Shown piece after piece: positions 36,285 to 45,268 of a DNA stretch of 64,000 bases. The DNA lies in NCBI RefSeq assembly GCF_016756395.1, contig NZ_AP018365.1, positions 4,005,001 through 4,069,000 on the forward strand, read 5' to 3'. Made by a program: the position numbers and the translations under genes. This DNA is from Streptomyces sp. SN-593 (GTDB lineage Bacteria; Actinomycetota; Actinomycetes; Streptomycetales; Streptomycetaceae). How positions within the stretch are numbered: the stretch's first letter is position 1; the number at the start of each line of letters is the position of its first letter. Under the pieces are notes generated by a model. The model saw only the letters and a list, made by a program, of their open reading frames with translations. It was not told the DNA's origin and did not search any database.

Positions 36285-37553
36285 TCAGCAGGCGCCCTGG
36301 TCCGACCAGACGCCCCACTCCCCGGTGGTGCCGGGCTCCTCGCCCTGGGTCCACCACTTGGCCAGCCAGTCGTGGCCGTTCCAGGAGACGGTGTCGCCGC
36401 CCGTGTAGACCTGGGAGGAACTCCAGGACGCGGCGGTGCAGGTGGTGCCGCCGGAGCCGCCGGTGGTCCCGGTGCCGCCCGTGGTCGTACCGCCGGTGGT
36501 CCCGCTGCCGCCCGTCGTCGTACCGCCCGTCGTCGTACCGCCCGTCGTGGCGCCACCGGTCGTAGTGCCGCCGGAGCCGCCCGCGAACGGGAGGAACGCG
36601 TCGGTGAAGGCGAAGCTGTTCTGGCTGATCTCGCTGCACGTGGACAGGGAGTTGGCGGTGCCGCTGCACGGCTGGTCGCGGTTGACCGACCAGAACGCCA
36701 GCCGCCCGACGCCGTGCTGCGCGGCGAAGCTCTCCACCGTCTGCGCGTCCGCCAGGGTGAACGTGGAGCCGTCGTCGTTCTTGCCGATCATCGGGGTGAT
36801 CCCGAGATTGCCGTACGTGTAGCCGGAGTCGACGGACTGCATCTGGGCGAGGGTGGCCTCGGCGGCGGAGACCGAGCCGTCGCCCATCTCGGTGCCGGTG
36901 CCCTCGTAGAAGTCCATGGTCATGATGTTGACCGTGTCGATCCTGATCCCGGCGGTCTTGGCGGCCTTGAGGATGTTGACGCCGTCGGAGGTCAGCCCGC
37001 TGGTCAGCACCGGCAGCGTCACCGAGAACTGGAGGTTGGGGTTGGCCGCCTTGAGATCCTTCATCGCCTGCATCTGGCGGGCCGCGGCGGCGGTGTCCGC
37101 GATGGCGGCGCCCTCGATGTCGAAGTCCAGCCGGTCGACGCCGTAGTCGTCGATGATGGCCTGGTAGCCGGCGTCGATCGAACTCTGCGTGGAACAGGTC
37201 CAGGCGAGCGGCAGCCCGCTCGCGCCGCCGGAGGAGATGATGACCGACGCGCCCTCGGACTTCGCCTTGGCGATCAACGGGTCGGTGAAGGAGTCGGCAC
37301 CGATCGGGAGGGTGTCGCCCCAGATCTGGTTGCATCCCGAACCGAGCACGAAGGCCGCGGTGTAGGACGTGAGGCCGTGTCCGGTGATGGCGGTGTCGAG
37401 CAGGCCCTCCTGGCCGTTCGACATGTCGACGTAGGGAGCCACGGAGTAGTCGCCGGCCGTCGCGGCGTTGCCGGCGGGGGCGAGGGCGATGACCGCACCG
37501 GCGGTCGCGAGCGTGAGCGCGGAGGCCGAAGCCGCCCATTTCGCAAAGCGCAT
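36285..37553 (-). CDS. Secreted GH18 chitinase with CBM5/12
   Basis: This 422-residue enzyme has a signal peptide (1-30) and a GH18 barrel (about 35-325) with the signature D140-x-x-D143-x-D145-x-E147 (VDRLDFDIEGAA); Glu147 is the catalytic acid. A Gly/Thr linker of repeated GGTTT units follows (about 330-372), then a C-terminal chitin-binding CBM5/12 domain (ASWSSSQVYTGGDTVSWNG, ending VWSDQGAC). It would cut chitin outside the cell. GAGGGG lies five bases before the ATG. A DasR-like element and a perfect palindrome lie upstream, in line with control by N-acetylglucosamine. It resembles the small-barrel chitinases of Streptomyces family C/D type. Confidence 0.93.
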   Translation of the reverse strand: MRFAKWAASASALTLATAGAVIALAPAGNAATAGDYSVAPYVDMSNGQEGLLDTAITGHGLTSYTAAFVLGSGCNQIWGDTLPIGADSFTDPLIAKAKSEGASVIISSGGASGLPLAWTCSTQSSIDAGYQAIIDDYGVDRLDFDIEGAAIADTAAAARQMQAMKDLKAANPNLQFSVTLPVLTSGLTSDGVNILKAAKTAGIRIDTVNIMTMDFYEGTGTEMGDGSVSAAEATLAQMQSVDSGYTYGNLGITPMIGKNDDGSTFTLADAQTVESFAAQHGVGRLAFWSVNRDQPCSGTANSLSTCSEISQNSFAFTDAFLPFAGGSGGTTTGGATTGGTTTGGTTTGGSGTTGGTTTGGTGTTGGSGGTTCTAASWSSSQVYTGGDTVSWNGHDWLAKWWTQGEEPGTTGEWGVWSDQGAC

Positions 37554-37604
37554 GAAAGCCCCTCAAGCTGAAGTGGTGGGGGGAAGGTGCATCTCGGGCC
37601 TGAG

Positions 37605-37618
37605 TTGGTACGTACCAA
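37605..37618. promoter_or_regulatory. Perfect palindrome TTGGTACGTACCAA
   Basis: This 14-bp perfect palindrome lies about 52 bp upstream of the chitinase start. It shares the outer TGGT/ACCA with a DasR site but not the TCTAGA core, so it is either a diverged DasR site or an operator for another regulator. Confidence 0.6.
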
Positions 37619-37645
37619 ACCGCGCGCAGGCGCGCCGCGTCAAGA

Positions 37646-37659
37646 GGACTAGACCAACT
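37646..37659. promoter_or_regulatory. DasR-like (dre) element
   Basis: Read on the minus strand this is AGTTGGTCTAGTCC, close to the DasR responsive element core TGGTCTAGACCA (10 of 12 match). DasR is the GntR-type regulator of chitin and N-acetylglucosamine genes in Streptomyces, and such elements precede chitinase genes. Confidence 0.6.
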
Positions 37660-37785
37660 TTTCCCGTTGGCACGGCTGTTCACCGGCCCCGCGGACGGAT
37701 TCCGGTACGCGCCGTACCCGCGCCGTGCCGGATGATGGAAGGTGACGGTGGGACGGCGGATGTGGCGGATGTGAGGGGCGGCGCG

Positions 37786-39288
37786 GTGGCGGAGAACGAA
37801 TCCACCCGGTCGGGAACGGACCTGCGGACCGGCGGTGCGGAGCCGGGGAGCGACGCGGCCGGAGGCGGGAGCACGACGGCCGGAGGCGGGAGCACGGCGG
37901 CCGCCGCGCCGGCACCGGAGGCCGGGGACGGGTCGGGGGCACGGACCGGGGACGACGGGTCGGGAGCCCACGTCGAGGCGGACACCGGGGCCGAGCCCGC
38001 CGCGGCGACGGCAGCCGGGCCCGAGCCCGCCGCGGAGATCGAGGCCGTCGCGGCGTCCGTGTCCGGGGCCGACGCCGGAGGCGGGGAGGCGGTCCGGCCC
38101 CGGGGCTCCCTGCGCCGGCGTCTCGGCGGCACCGTGTTCTTCCTCGTCCTCGCGCTGCTGTTCGTCCTGCCGTGGTGGACGCTGTTCGGCTCCGGCACCG
38201 ACTGGCCGCTGCCGGTCTTCCTCGCCGGCACCGTCGTCTTCGGCGCCTCGCTCGCCTCCTTCCCGTTCCTGATGGCCGCAGGCCACGGGCGGCGGCGCAG
38301 CGACCGGGCGGCCCGCGTCGCGGACAGCACGCTCGGGGCGGTCTGGGTGCTGTTCACCTGGTCGGTGCTGGGCGGCCTGGCGCACCTGGTGCTCATCGGG
38401 TGCGGAGCGGCCGGCGGCGACCGGGCCAGGATCGTGGCCGTCGCGGTCGCCGCGGTCGCCGCCGTCCTGCTCGCCTGGGGCCACTACGAGGCCATGCGCG
38501 TGCCCCGGGTGAAGCGGCTGGACGTGCGGCTGCCGCGGCTCGGCGCCGGGCTGGACGGGACCCGCGTGGTGGTCCTGGCCGACACCCACTACGGGCCGAT
38601 CGACCGGGCCCGCTGGTCGGCGCGGGTCACCGAGGCGGTCAACGCGCTCGACGCGGACGTGGTGGTGCACGCGGGCGACATCGCCGACGGCACCCCCGTC
38701 CAGCGCCGGGAGCAGTCGGCGCCGCTCGGCACGGTGCGGGCCCGTCTGGCGAAGGTCTACGTCACCGGGAACCACGAGTACTTCAGCGAGGCGCAGGGCT
38801 GGCTGGACCGCATGGCGGAGCTGGGCTGGGAGCCGCTGCACAACCGGCACGTGGCGGTCGAGCGCGGCGGCGACCTGCTCGTCCTCGCGGGCGTGGACGA
38901 CGTGACGGCGGAGTCGTCCGGGCTCGCCGGACACCGCGCGAACCTGGAGGAGGCCCTCGCGGGCGCGGGCCCGGACCGCCCGGTGCTGCTCGTCGCCCAC
39001 CAGCCCAAGTACGTCGAGCAGGCCGCGGCCGCGGGGATCGACCTCCAGGTCTCCGGGCACACCCACGGCGGGCAGATCTGGCCGTTCAACTTCCTCGTCC
39101 GGATCGACCAGCCGGTGGTGCACGGGCTGAGCCGGCACGGCGAGCGCACGCAGTTGTACACCAGCCGCGGCGCCGGCTTCTGGGGCCCGCCCTTCCGCGT
39201 CTTCGCGCCGAGCGAGATCACGCTCCTCACCCTCCGGCCGGCCCCGGAGGAGGGCGCCGGGCGCGCGCCGGGCGCCGACCCGGCCTGA
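37786..39288 (+). CDS. Membrane-bound calcineurin-like metallophosphoesterase
   Basis: This roughly 500-residue protein begins with a 105-residue acidic, Ala/Gly-rich cytoplasmic stretch. Four transmembrane helices (about 108-240) and a metallophosphatase domain (about 255-490) follow. The metal motifs are complete: LADTHYG (D-x-H), HAGDIAD (GD), GNHEY (GNHE), LLVAHQP, and GHTHGG. This matches the YkuE/YaeI group of membrane-linked phosphoesterases; the substrate is unknown, with lipid-linked phosphates being one possibility. The GTG start at 37786 follows gaggggc; an ATG at 37732 is an alternative. It is divergent from the chitinase gene. Confidence 0.85.
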   Translation: MAENESTRSGTDLRTGGAEPGSDAAGGGSTTAGGGSTAAAAPAPEAGDGSGARTGDDGSGAHVEADTGAEPAAATAAGPEPAAEIEAVAASVSGADAGGGEAVRPRGSLRRRLGGTVFFLVLALLFVLPWWTLFGSGTDWPLPVFLAGTVVFGASLASFPFLMAAGHGRRRSDRAARVADSTLGAVWVLFTWSVLGGLAHLVLIGCGAAGGDRARIVAVAVAAVAAVLLAWGHYEAMRVPRVKRLDVRLPRLGAGLDGTRVVVLADTHYGPIDRARWSARVTEAVNALDADVVVHAGDIADGTPVQRREQSAPLGTVRARLAKVYVTGNHEYFSEAQGWLDRMAELGWEPLHNRHVAVERGGDLLVLAGVDDVTAESSGLAGHRANLEEALAGAGPDRPVLLVAHQPKYVEQAAAAGIDLQVSGHTHGGQIWPFNFLVRIDQPVVHGLSRHGERTQLYTSRGAGFWGPPFRVFAPSEITLLTLRPAPEEGAGRAPGADPA

Positions 39289-39804
39289 GCGCCGGGGAGG
39301 TCCCGGCCCCGTACGCCCCGCCCCTCCGCCGGACCAGCCGCGCCGCACCCTCCGCCGGACCCGTACGCCCCGCACCCTCCGCCGGACCGTCGCCCCCGCG
39401 ACGCCCCGCCGAGCCCGCGGGTACGCAACGCCCGTGCCGCGCCGGGAACATGCCCGCCGCCACGTGACCCCCGCGGCGCCCCGGCGCGCCCGTCGGCACG
39501 CGGCCCCCTCGCCGCGCGCACGCCGTTCCGCGGCTCCCCGCCGGCGCCCGCTCCCCGCCGGCGCCCGCTCGGCACCGCGCGTGCACTCGGCCGCCGGCGC
39601 CGTGCCAGGTGCGGTGCGCCGGCTTGCGCGGCGCGCGTACCCCGGCCGTGCACCAAGCGGAGCGCCACGCGCCGGTGTGCGCACCGGCCCCCGCCGTGGA
39701 AGGTGGCCGCTGACGGCCGTCGCGCCGGTTCGGTGCGGCCTGCCGTGCCGCGCCGCGCGCTTCGTTCGACGGCCCACCCGTGTGCCTGAGCGAAGGGGTT
39801 CTGC
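39289..39804. other. Intergenic region with C-rich repeats, no gene seen
   Basis: In this 516-bp gap ccctccgccggacc occurs three times (between 39320 and 39390), interspersed with gtacgccccgc. Low A+T content and no start signals argue against a gene. It must hold the promoter of the secreted protein that follows. Confidence 0.5.
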
Positions 39805-41595
39805 ATGAGAAGCACCGATGTCGGCGGCGCCGACGCGACGTTGGGACACCGGCCGCGCGCCGGACGCCCGCAGGGGCGGTGGAGGCGGCGGGCCGCCACC
39901 GCGCTGCTGGGCGTCGGCGCACTGGCCGCCGCCTCGCTCGCCGCGATCGGCCCGGCCGCGGCGAACGCGCCCGGCAGTCCCGGGACGCCGAGCGCGCCGG
40001 CCACCGTGTTCGCCGAGGACTTCGAGCACGGCCAGGGCGCCGCGGTGACGCCGCTGCCCGACTACACCGGCGCGCCGCCGCTGGCCGAGACGTACACCGC
40101 CGACCCGGCGTGGCTGGCCAACTGCAACGGCCTGCTGGTCTCGGAGCAGGCAGGCGCCTCGGCCCCGGCCGGCGCCAACTGCGGCGGCTACTGGGCCGCG
40201 AACAAGCAGATGGCCGCCGCGCTCGGCACCTGGGCGGGCGGCGACGCGGCCACCAACCACTCGCTCACCGCCTACACGTCCGGCGATCCGGGCGCCGGGC
40301 GCACCGAGTTGGAGACCGCCGAGCCCGTCCCGCTGAGCGCGGACCACCGGTTCCTGACCTTCTCCGTCGACGCGGCGGCGCAGAACTGCTACGCCAACCA
40401 CCCGCTGCTCGCGTTCTACCTGCTCGACGACGCCACCCCGCGCGCCGCGTTCAGCACGCCGATCGACCCGTGCCTGAACCCGGGCGCGGTCATCGGCGGC
40501 ACGTCGGTGGGCACGTACACCAGCGACGGCTCGGTGCTGTTCAGCGGGGACTCGGCCGGCATCCGGCTGGTCAACGAGCAGGCCAGCGGCGGCGGGAACG
40601 ACGGCGCGATCGACAACGTCCGCCTGCTGGACGCCACTCCGCAGCTCGACCAGGACTTCGCGCCGGCCGACCTGCCCGTGGGCGCGCCCACCACGCTGAC
40701 CTTCACCGTCACCAACACCAGCGAACTGGCCGCCAAGAACGGCTGGTCCTACTCCGCGCACCTGCCCGCCGGTCTACGACTGGACGCCGGCAGCGCCACG
40801 ACGGACTGCGGCTCGGGCACCGCCACCGCGGACGCCGCGCAGGGCACCGTGACCGTCAGCGGCGACCTGGCCGCGGGGCAGCGGGACTGCACCGCGACGG
40901 TCCGGCTCACCTCCTTCACCGGCGGGACGTACCAGGTGTGCGCCGACCGGATCGCCGACCCCGTCGGCGTGGACCTGCCCGGCTGCACCTCGGTGACCTT
41001 CACCGCGCCCGTCTTCGACGCGCGCTCGCACGGCGTGCTGCTCGCCTCCCCGCTGCTGGACGTCGGCCCGCTGCCGGCCTCCGCCCACTCCTGCACGCCG
41101 CTGCCGGGCGAGGACGCGCACTCGGTGCTCGACGCCGGGCTCGGCGCCGTGGGGCGGGTCGGGGTGCTCACCACCGACGCCTCGGGCACCGTCGGGGACG
41201 ACGGCTCCCGCACCGCCGCGGCCCACGCCCAGGTCACCGGGCTCGACCTGCTGGGCGGGCTGATCACCGCGGACCTCGTCGGCACCTCGGCCCGGGCACG
41301 GCAGGACCTCACCGGCACCGGGCCGGGTCCGGTCGCCTCGACCGGCGCGACCACGCTCACCGGCCTGCGCGTCGCCGGGGTGGCGGTCGCCGCCGACGCG
41401 GCACCGAACACCGCCATCGCGCTGCCCCTGGTCGGCTCCCTGGTGGTCAACCAGCAGACTCCCGTGGCCGGGAGCAAGGGCGTCACCGTGACCGCGCTGT
41501 CGCTGACCCTCCTGACGGGCGTCCACCTCACGATCGCCCGGAGCACCGCGGCGCTGCTCACCGCCACCGACCCCTGTCCGGCGGCCACGTCCTGA
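39805..41595 (+). CDS. Secreted choice-of-anchor P type protein
   Basis: This 596-residue exported protein has a Tat-like or long Sec signal peptide (RWRRRAATALLGVGALAAAS, cleavage near residue 54). A jelly-roll N-terminal domain (about 65-280: FAEDFEHGQG, DGAIDNVRLLD) and a DUF11-like Ig module (about 285-395: TLTFTVTNTSELAAKNG) follow. The C-terminal domain (about 400-596) resembles choice-of-anchor P proteins (AHGVLLASPLLDVGPLP). No catalytic motif or sorting signal is seen. It may be a surface adhesin or matrix protein. GAAGGGG precedes the ATG. Confidence 0.75.
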   Translation: MRSTDVGGADATLGHRPRAGRPQGRWRRRAATALLGVGALAAASLAAIGPAAANAPGSPGTPSAPATVFAEDFEHGQGAAVTPLPDYTGAPPLAETYTADPAWLANCNGLLVSEQAGASAPAGANCGGYWAANKQMAAALGTWAGGDAATNHSLTAYTSGDPGAGRTELETAEPVPLSADHRFLTFSVDAAAQNCYANHPLLAFYLLDDATPRAAFSTPIDPCLNPGAVIGGTSVGTYTSDGSVLFSGDSAGIRLVNEQASGGGNDGAIDNVRLLDATPQLDQDFAPADLPVGAPTTLTFTVTNTSELAAKNGWSYSAHLPAGLRLDAGSATTDCGSGTATADAAQGTVTVSGDLAAGQRDCTATVRLTSFTGGTYQVCADRIADPVGVDLPGCTSVTFTAPVFDARSHGVLLASPLLDVGPLPASAHSCTPLPGEDAHSVLDAGLGAVGRVGVLTTDASGTVGDDGSRTAAAHAQVTGLDLLGGLITADLVGTSARARQDLTGTGPGPVASTGATTLTGLRVAGVAVAADAAPNTAIALPLVGSLVVNQQTPVAGSKGVTVTALSLTLLTGVHLTIARSTAALLTATDPCPAATS

Positions 41596-41741
41596 AGCCG
41601 CGCGCGACCAGCCCGGGGCGCCGGGGACTCCGCTCGCACGAGCCCGCCCTGCCGCCCCGGGCGACGCGCGCCCGCCCCTCCCGGCACGGGCGCGCCCGCT
41701 CCGCGCACCCGTGTCGGCGCCCACGACTACGCTCACAGGTC

Positions 41742-42638
41742 ATGGACTGGCTGGAGCGTGTCGCCGAGCTTCGGCAGTGGACCAGGAACGGGACCCGCGC
41801 CCCGCACAAGCCACTGCTGCTGCTGTACGCCCTCGGCCGCTTCCAGCAGGACGCCGAGGGCGAACTGCCCTACAGCGCCGTGGAAGCGGACCTCGCCCGG
41901 CTGCTGACCGAGTACGGGCCGCCCCACCGCACCACCCCCGCCTACCCCTTCCACCACTTGGTGAGCGACGGCGTGTGGGAGGTGCGCACCGACCGCGGTC
42001 CGGGCAGTCCCGGCACCGGGGTGCTGGAACTGCGGCGGGCCGGCGCCCGGGGCCGGCTGGCGCCGGAGCTGCGGACGGCGCTGCGCCGGCAGCCGTCGCT
42101 GCTCGGCCGGATGGCCCGGGTCCTGCTCGACCTGCACTTCCCGCCGTCCCTGCACGGCGACCTGTGCGAGGCCGTCGGGCTGGAACTGGTGCCGGCGGAG
42201 ACCGAGGGGCTGCCGGCCGTCCCCAGACGCCAGCGCGACCCCCGCATGCGCCAGGCGGTGCTGACGGCCTACGAGTACCGGTGCGCCTTCTGCGGCTACG
42301 ACGGCAGGATCGGCGCGGTCCCGGTCGGGTTGGAGGCCGCGCACGTGCGGTGGTGGGCCTTCGACGGGCCGGACGACGTCGACAACGGGCTGTGCCTGTG
42401 CTCGCTGCACCACAAGCTCCTGGACAAGGGCGTGCTCGGGGTCGGCGACGGCCACCGCGTTCTGGTCTCGCAGGACTTCGTCGGTGGCAGCGAGGCGGCG
42501 CGCGCCCAGGTCACGGCGCTGTCCGGGCGGCCGCTTTTCGGCCCGCAGGCGGGTGCGCGGCCCGTCGCCGCCGCGCACCGCGCCTGGCACGCCGCCCAGG
42601 TCTTCCACGGCGACCCCCGCCCCGCCACGGCCGCTTGA
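41742..42638 (+). CDS. SBD-HNH type IV restriction endonuclease
   Basis: This 298-residue protein has an N-terminal sulfur-binding domain (about 1-150), with HKPLLLLYALGRF and TTPAYPFHHLVSDGVWEV. A C-terminal HNH nuclease (about 165-290) has zinc ligands CAFCGYDG, His201 (LEAAHVRWW), DNGLCLCSLHHKLLDKG. This is the architecture of ScoMcrA/SprMcrA-type enzymes, which cut DNA carrying phosphorothioate sulfur (and in some cases methylated cytosine) and so act against modified foreign DNA. Such hosts usually lack their own phosphorothioate (dnd) genes, and none are seen in this window. It is monocistronic and convergent with a snapalysin gene. Confidence 0.9.
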   Translation: MDWLERVAELRQWTRNGTRAPHKPLLLLYALGRFQQDAEGELPYSAVEADLARLLTEYGPPHRTTPAYPFHHLVSDGVWEVRTDRGPGSPGTGVLELRRAGARGRLAPELRTALRRQPSLLGRMARVLLDLHFPPSLHGDLCEAVGLELVPAETEGLPAVPRRQRDPRMRQAVLTAYEYRCAFCGYDGRIGAVPVGLEAAHVRWWAFDGPDDVDNGLCLCSLHHKLLDKGVLGVGDGHRVLVSQDFVGGSEAARAQVTALSGRPLFGPQAGARPVAAAHRAWHAAQVFHGDPRPATAA

Positions 42639-42741
42639 GGCGGCGGACGACCGCTCCCGCGCGGGCGGCGAGGGCGGGGCGGGGCGGGGCCGCGGCACGG
42701 CGGAACGCGGCGGGGCGGTGCGCCCGGCGGGGGCGCCTGGG

Positions 42742-43335
42742 TCAGCGGGACGCCGCCAGGACCGGGGCGGTCCAGACGTCGACGACGGTCTGGCGGTGGT
42801 CCGGGCGGACGGCGGCCGAGCCGCCGTCCGCGTAGTTCTCGTCGACCTGCGCCGCCTCGGCGGCGGACGGCAGCGCGTTGGTGCACGACGTGCCGGGGCC
42901 GTGTCCGGACATCAACTCCGAGCAGGGGCCGGTGTAGTCGTCGAGCAGCCCGAGGATGTGGCCGGTCTCGTGTGCCGCGATGCGGGTGACGTCGTAGCCC
43001 TCGTCCACCGCCTCCTGGCCGAGTTCCACCTCGCCGCTGCCGCCGGGGAGGATCGGTCCCAGCGTCGTCTCGGGCCACCCGCTGGTCGCCACGTAGACGT
43101 AGTCGGCCGAGCCGGGCGAACTCGCCGGCACCAGGTGCACGTTGTGCACCGCGTCGTTCCAGTTCTGCACGCCCTGCGTGATCGCGGCCGACCACTGGCC
43201 CGCGCGGCTGGCGTCGTAGGTCAGGGTGACGACCGACGAGGGCGCCTTCGGCGCGGGCTGCGCCGAGGCGACACCGCACGTCGTGCCCAACAGGGCCGGA
43301 ACCAGCACCGCCATGGCGACTATTCGCTTCTTCAT
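42742..43335 (-). CDS. snpA: Snapalysin (M7 zinc metalloprotease)
   Basis: This 197-residue preprotein has a signal peptide (MKKRIVAMAVLVPALLG to about ASA). The snapalysin zinc site is H122-E-T-G-H126-I-L-G-L-L-D, followed by the characteristic GPCSELMSG and GTSCTN segments. Snapalysin is a very small Streptomyces extracellular protease, normally activated by a divergent LysR gene (snpR), which is absent here. The best ribosome binding site (GAGGAGG) is about 12 bases before the ATG at 43335; an ATG eight codons earlier also exists. It is on the same strand and just downstream of the exporter gene of the peptide cluster, 142 bp away. Confidence 0.9.
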   Translation of the reverse strand: MKKRIVAMAVLVPALLGTTCGVASAQPAPKAPSSVVTLTYDASRAGQWSAAITQGVQNWNDAVHNVHLVPASSPGSADYVYVATSGWPETTLGPILPGGSGEVELGQEAVDEGYDVTRIAAHETGHILGLLDDYTGPCSELMSGHGPGTSCTNALPSAAEAAQVDENYADGGSAAVRPDHRQTVVDVWTAPVLAASR

Positions 43336-43476
43336 GGGACTCGTGCGCCTCCTCGGCATCAGTTGCACCAGAAGGAACAAGAGCACCACGCGGGCGGTGC
43401 CTCCACAAGTACGCCGACGGCGGCCCTCACCGAACCCTCACCCGCGCGGCGCAGCCGGCGTCGGCCGCGCCCCGCC

Positions 43477-45141
43477 TCACGGCAGGGGGCGGGCCCGGCC
43501 GAGGCCGAGCGCGAGCACCGTGAACGGGTCGAAGGCGTCCGGGAGGTGGACGGACCGCCGGTCGGCCCCCGGCGACGGCCGGCCGCCCCCCGCGCCGCCC
43601 TCGCCCGGCGCGGCCGCGGCCGCGAGCACCGCGCCGACCGCCTCGACGTGGGCCATCACGTCCTGCTCGGCGGTCACTTCGGGCTCCACGGTGTCCGGGT
43701 GCCGGGGGATCGGGACGGCTCCGGGCAACGGCGCGGGACCGCTCCCGGACCCGGACCCAGACCCGGGCGCGGGATCGACCACGGGCGCGGGCTCGGCCAC
43801 GGGCCCGGCGGCAGGCCCGGGCACGGGGTCGGGGGCCGCGACGGTCCCGATCCTGCCCACCGCCGCCCGCAGCCGCGGGCTCGCCGCCAGCACGATCAGC
43901 GGCGCCACCATCGGCGCGGCCAGCACCACGGACGCGGTCAACGGCCCCTGCGCGGCGATGAGGAAGCCGGTGAGGCCGGGGCCCGCCCAGGCGATGCTGA
44001 TGGCGAGCAGGGTGACCGCGCCGCCGACCCGGCCTTGGAGGTGGGCCGGGGCCTCCACGCTGATCGTCAGGCCCACCAGCGAGCCGACCGACGGCAGCGA
44101 GAACACCACCAGCCCGACGGCCACCGCGCTGGTCAACTCGTCTCCGGTGGAGGCGCAGGGCATCATCAGCAGCCACGCGACCGACGCCGCCGCCATGATC
44201 GTGGTGGGCCTCAGCCGCTTCAGGATCCACCCCGCGCACAGCCCGCCGGCGATGCCGCCGATCCCCGCCGCGGTGAGCACCAGCCCGGCGGAGACGGGGT
44301 GGGCACCGTCGTGGGACACGCCGAAGGCGGCGAGCAGTTCGATGGAGCGGCCGAGCAGGTTGACGTACGCGGCGAAGGCGATCAGCACCACCAGGCCGCT
44401 GCGGCGGAACACCCAGCCGAAGCCGAGCGTCAGTTCGGTGGCGGTGTTGCGCAGCGGATGCGCTGGCGCGGCCGCCGCGCCGCTGCCGCCTCCGGTGGAG
44501 GCGCCCGCCGGGCTGTCCGCCGAGGTGCCTTCCGAGGTGCCCGCCTCCTGCTCCTTGCCGGCGCCCGCGCGCGGCCGCGGGATGTGCGTGTAGGCGACCC
44601 GCGCCACCAGCACCAGCGACAGCAGGTAGGAGCAGGCGTCCGCGACGAACGCCATCGGCGCCCCGGCCGCCAGCAGCATGCCGCCCAGCGGCGGGCCGAC
44701 CGCGATGGCGATGTTGCTGCGGACGATGTTGCGGGTGATCGCCTCGCGCCGCCGCTCCAACGGCACCGCCTGGCGCAGCACTCCGGACTCCGCGGGGCCG
44801 AACACCGAGGAGAACAGCGCGATCGTCGCCGCCGAGCCGACCGCCACGATCGTGGTGAGGTTCCCGGTGGCGAGCGCGCAGGCGAGCAGCAGCGCGACCG
44901 CCGCCCGCGCGGCGTCGCACAGCAGCATCAGCCGCTTGCGGTTGTAGGTGTCCGCGATCAGCCCGCTCGGCAGCTTCGCCAGCAACTGGGCGATGCCGAC
45001 GACGGTGGCCACCAGCGCCGCGTCCACGGCGGAGCGGGTCGCCGCCAGCACGGCCAGCGGCAGTGCGAGCGACGTCATCTCGCTGGCCACGTCGGACAGC
45101 GCCTGGCTGACCCAGATCAGGGTGAAACTGCGGTTGATCAC
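43477..45141 (-). CDS. MFS exporter (MFS_3 / EntS-like)
   Basis: This 554-residue transporter has 10-12 transmembrane helices in two halves (from SFTLIWVSQALSDVASEM on). The loop motif LIADTYNRKRLMLLCD between helices 2 and 3 is typical of MFS efflux proteins. A roughly 45-residue Ala/Gly/Ser loop splits the halves. The last 140 residues are a Pro/Gly-rich cytoplasmic tail. I place the start at the GTG 45141, where similarity begins; an upstream GTG at 45234 lies inside a hairpin. It is the last gene of the minus-strand peptide cluster and probably exports the product or gives self-resistance. Confidence 0.85.
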   Translation of the reverse strand: MINRSFTLIWVSQALSDVASEMTSLALPLAVLAATRSAVDAALVATVVGIAQLLAKLPSGLIADTYNRKRLMLLCDAARAAVALLLACALATGNLTTIVAVGSAATIALFSSVFGPAESGVLRQAVPLERRREAITRNIVRSNIAIAVGPPLGGMLLAAGAPMAFVADACSYLLSLVLVARVAYTHIPRPRAGAGKEQEAGTSEGTSADSPAGASTGGGSGAAAAPAHPLRNTATELTLGFGWVFRRSGLVVLIAFAAYVNLLGRSIELLAAFGVSHDGAHPVSAGLVLTAAGIGGIAGGLCAGWILKRLRPTTIMAAASVAWLLMMPCASTGDELTSAVAVGLVVFSLPSVGSLVGLTISVEAPAHLQGRVGGAVTLLAISIAWAGPGLTGFLIAAQGPLTASVVLAAPMVAPLIVLAASPRLRAAVGRIGTVAAPDPVPGPAAGPVAEPAPVVDPAPGSGSGSGSGPAPLPGAVPIPRHPDTVEPEVTAEQDVMAHVEAVGAVLAAAAAPGEGGAGGGRPSPGADRRSVHLPDAFDPFTVLALGLGRARPLP

Positions 45142-45226
45142 GTCATGCCCCCGGGGCGCGAGCAGGAACGAGCGAGCGTCGGACAGCAGGTCGGGCGGGA
45201 TGGTGCAGGCGGGTCGAACGGCGGTG

Positions 45227-45262
45227 CGCCGCACGGCCGGGGCGGACCCCGTCCGTGCGGCG
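45227..45262 (-). terminator. Hairpin between methyltransferase and MFS genes
   Basis: Arms CGCCGCACGG (45227-45236) and CCGTGCGGCG (45253-45262) are perfectly complementary with a 16-base loop. It sits seven bases past the methyltransferase stop, and may lower expression of the downstream exporter or end the transcript. Confidence 0.6.
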
Positions 45263-45268
45263 AGGGGT

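Noticed and set aside
45142..45234. Longer start of the MFS exporter at 45234
   Set aside because: The added residues have no family similarity and the GTG lies inside a hairpin after the methyltransferase gene.
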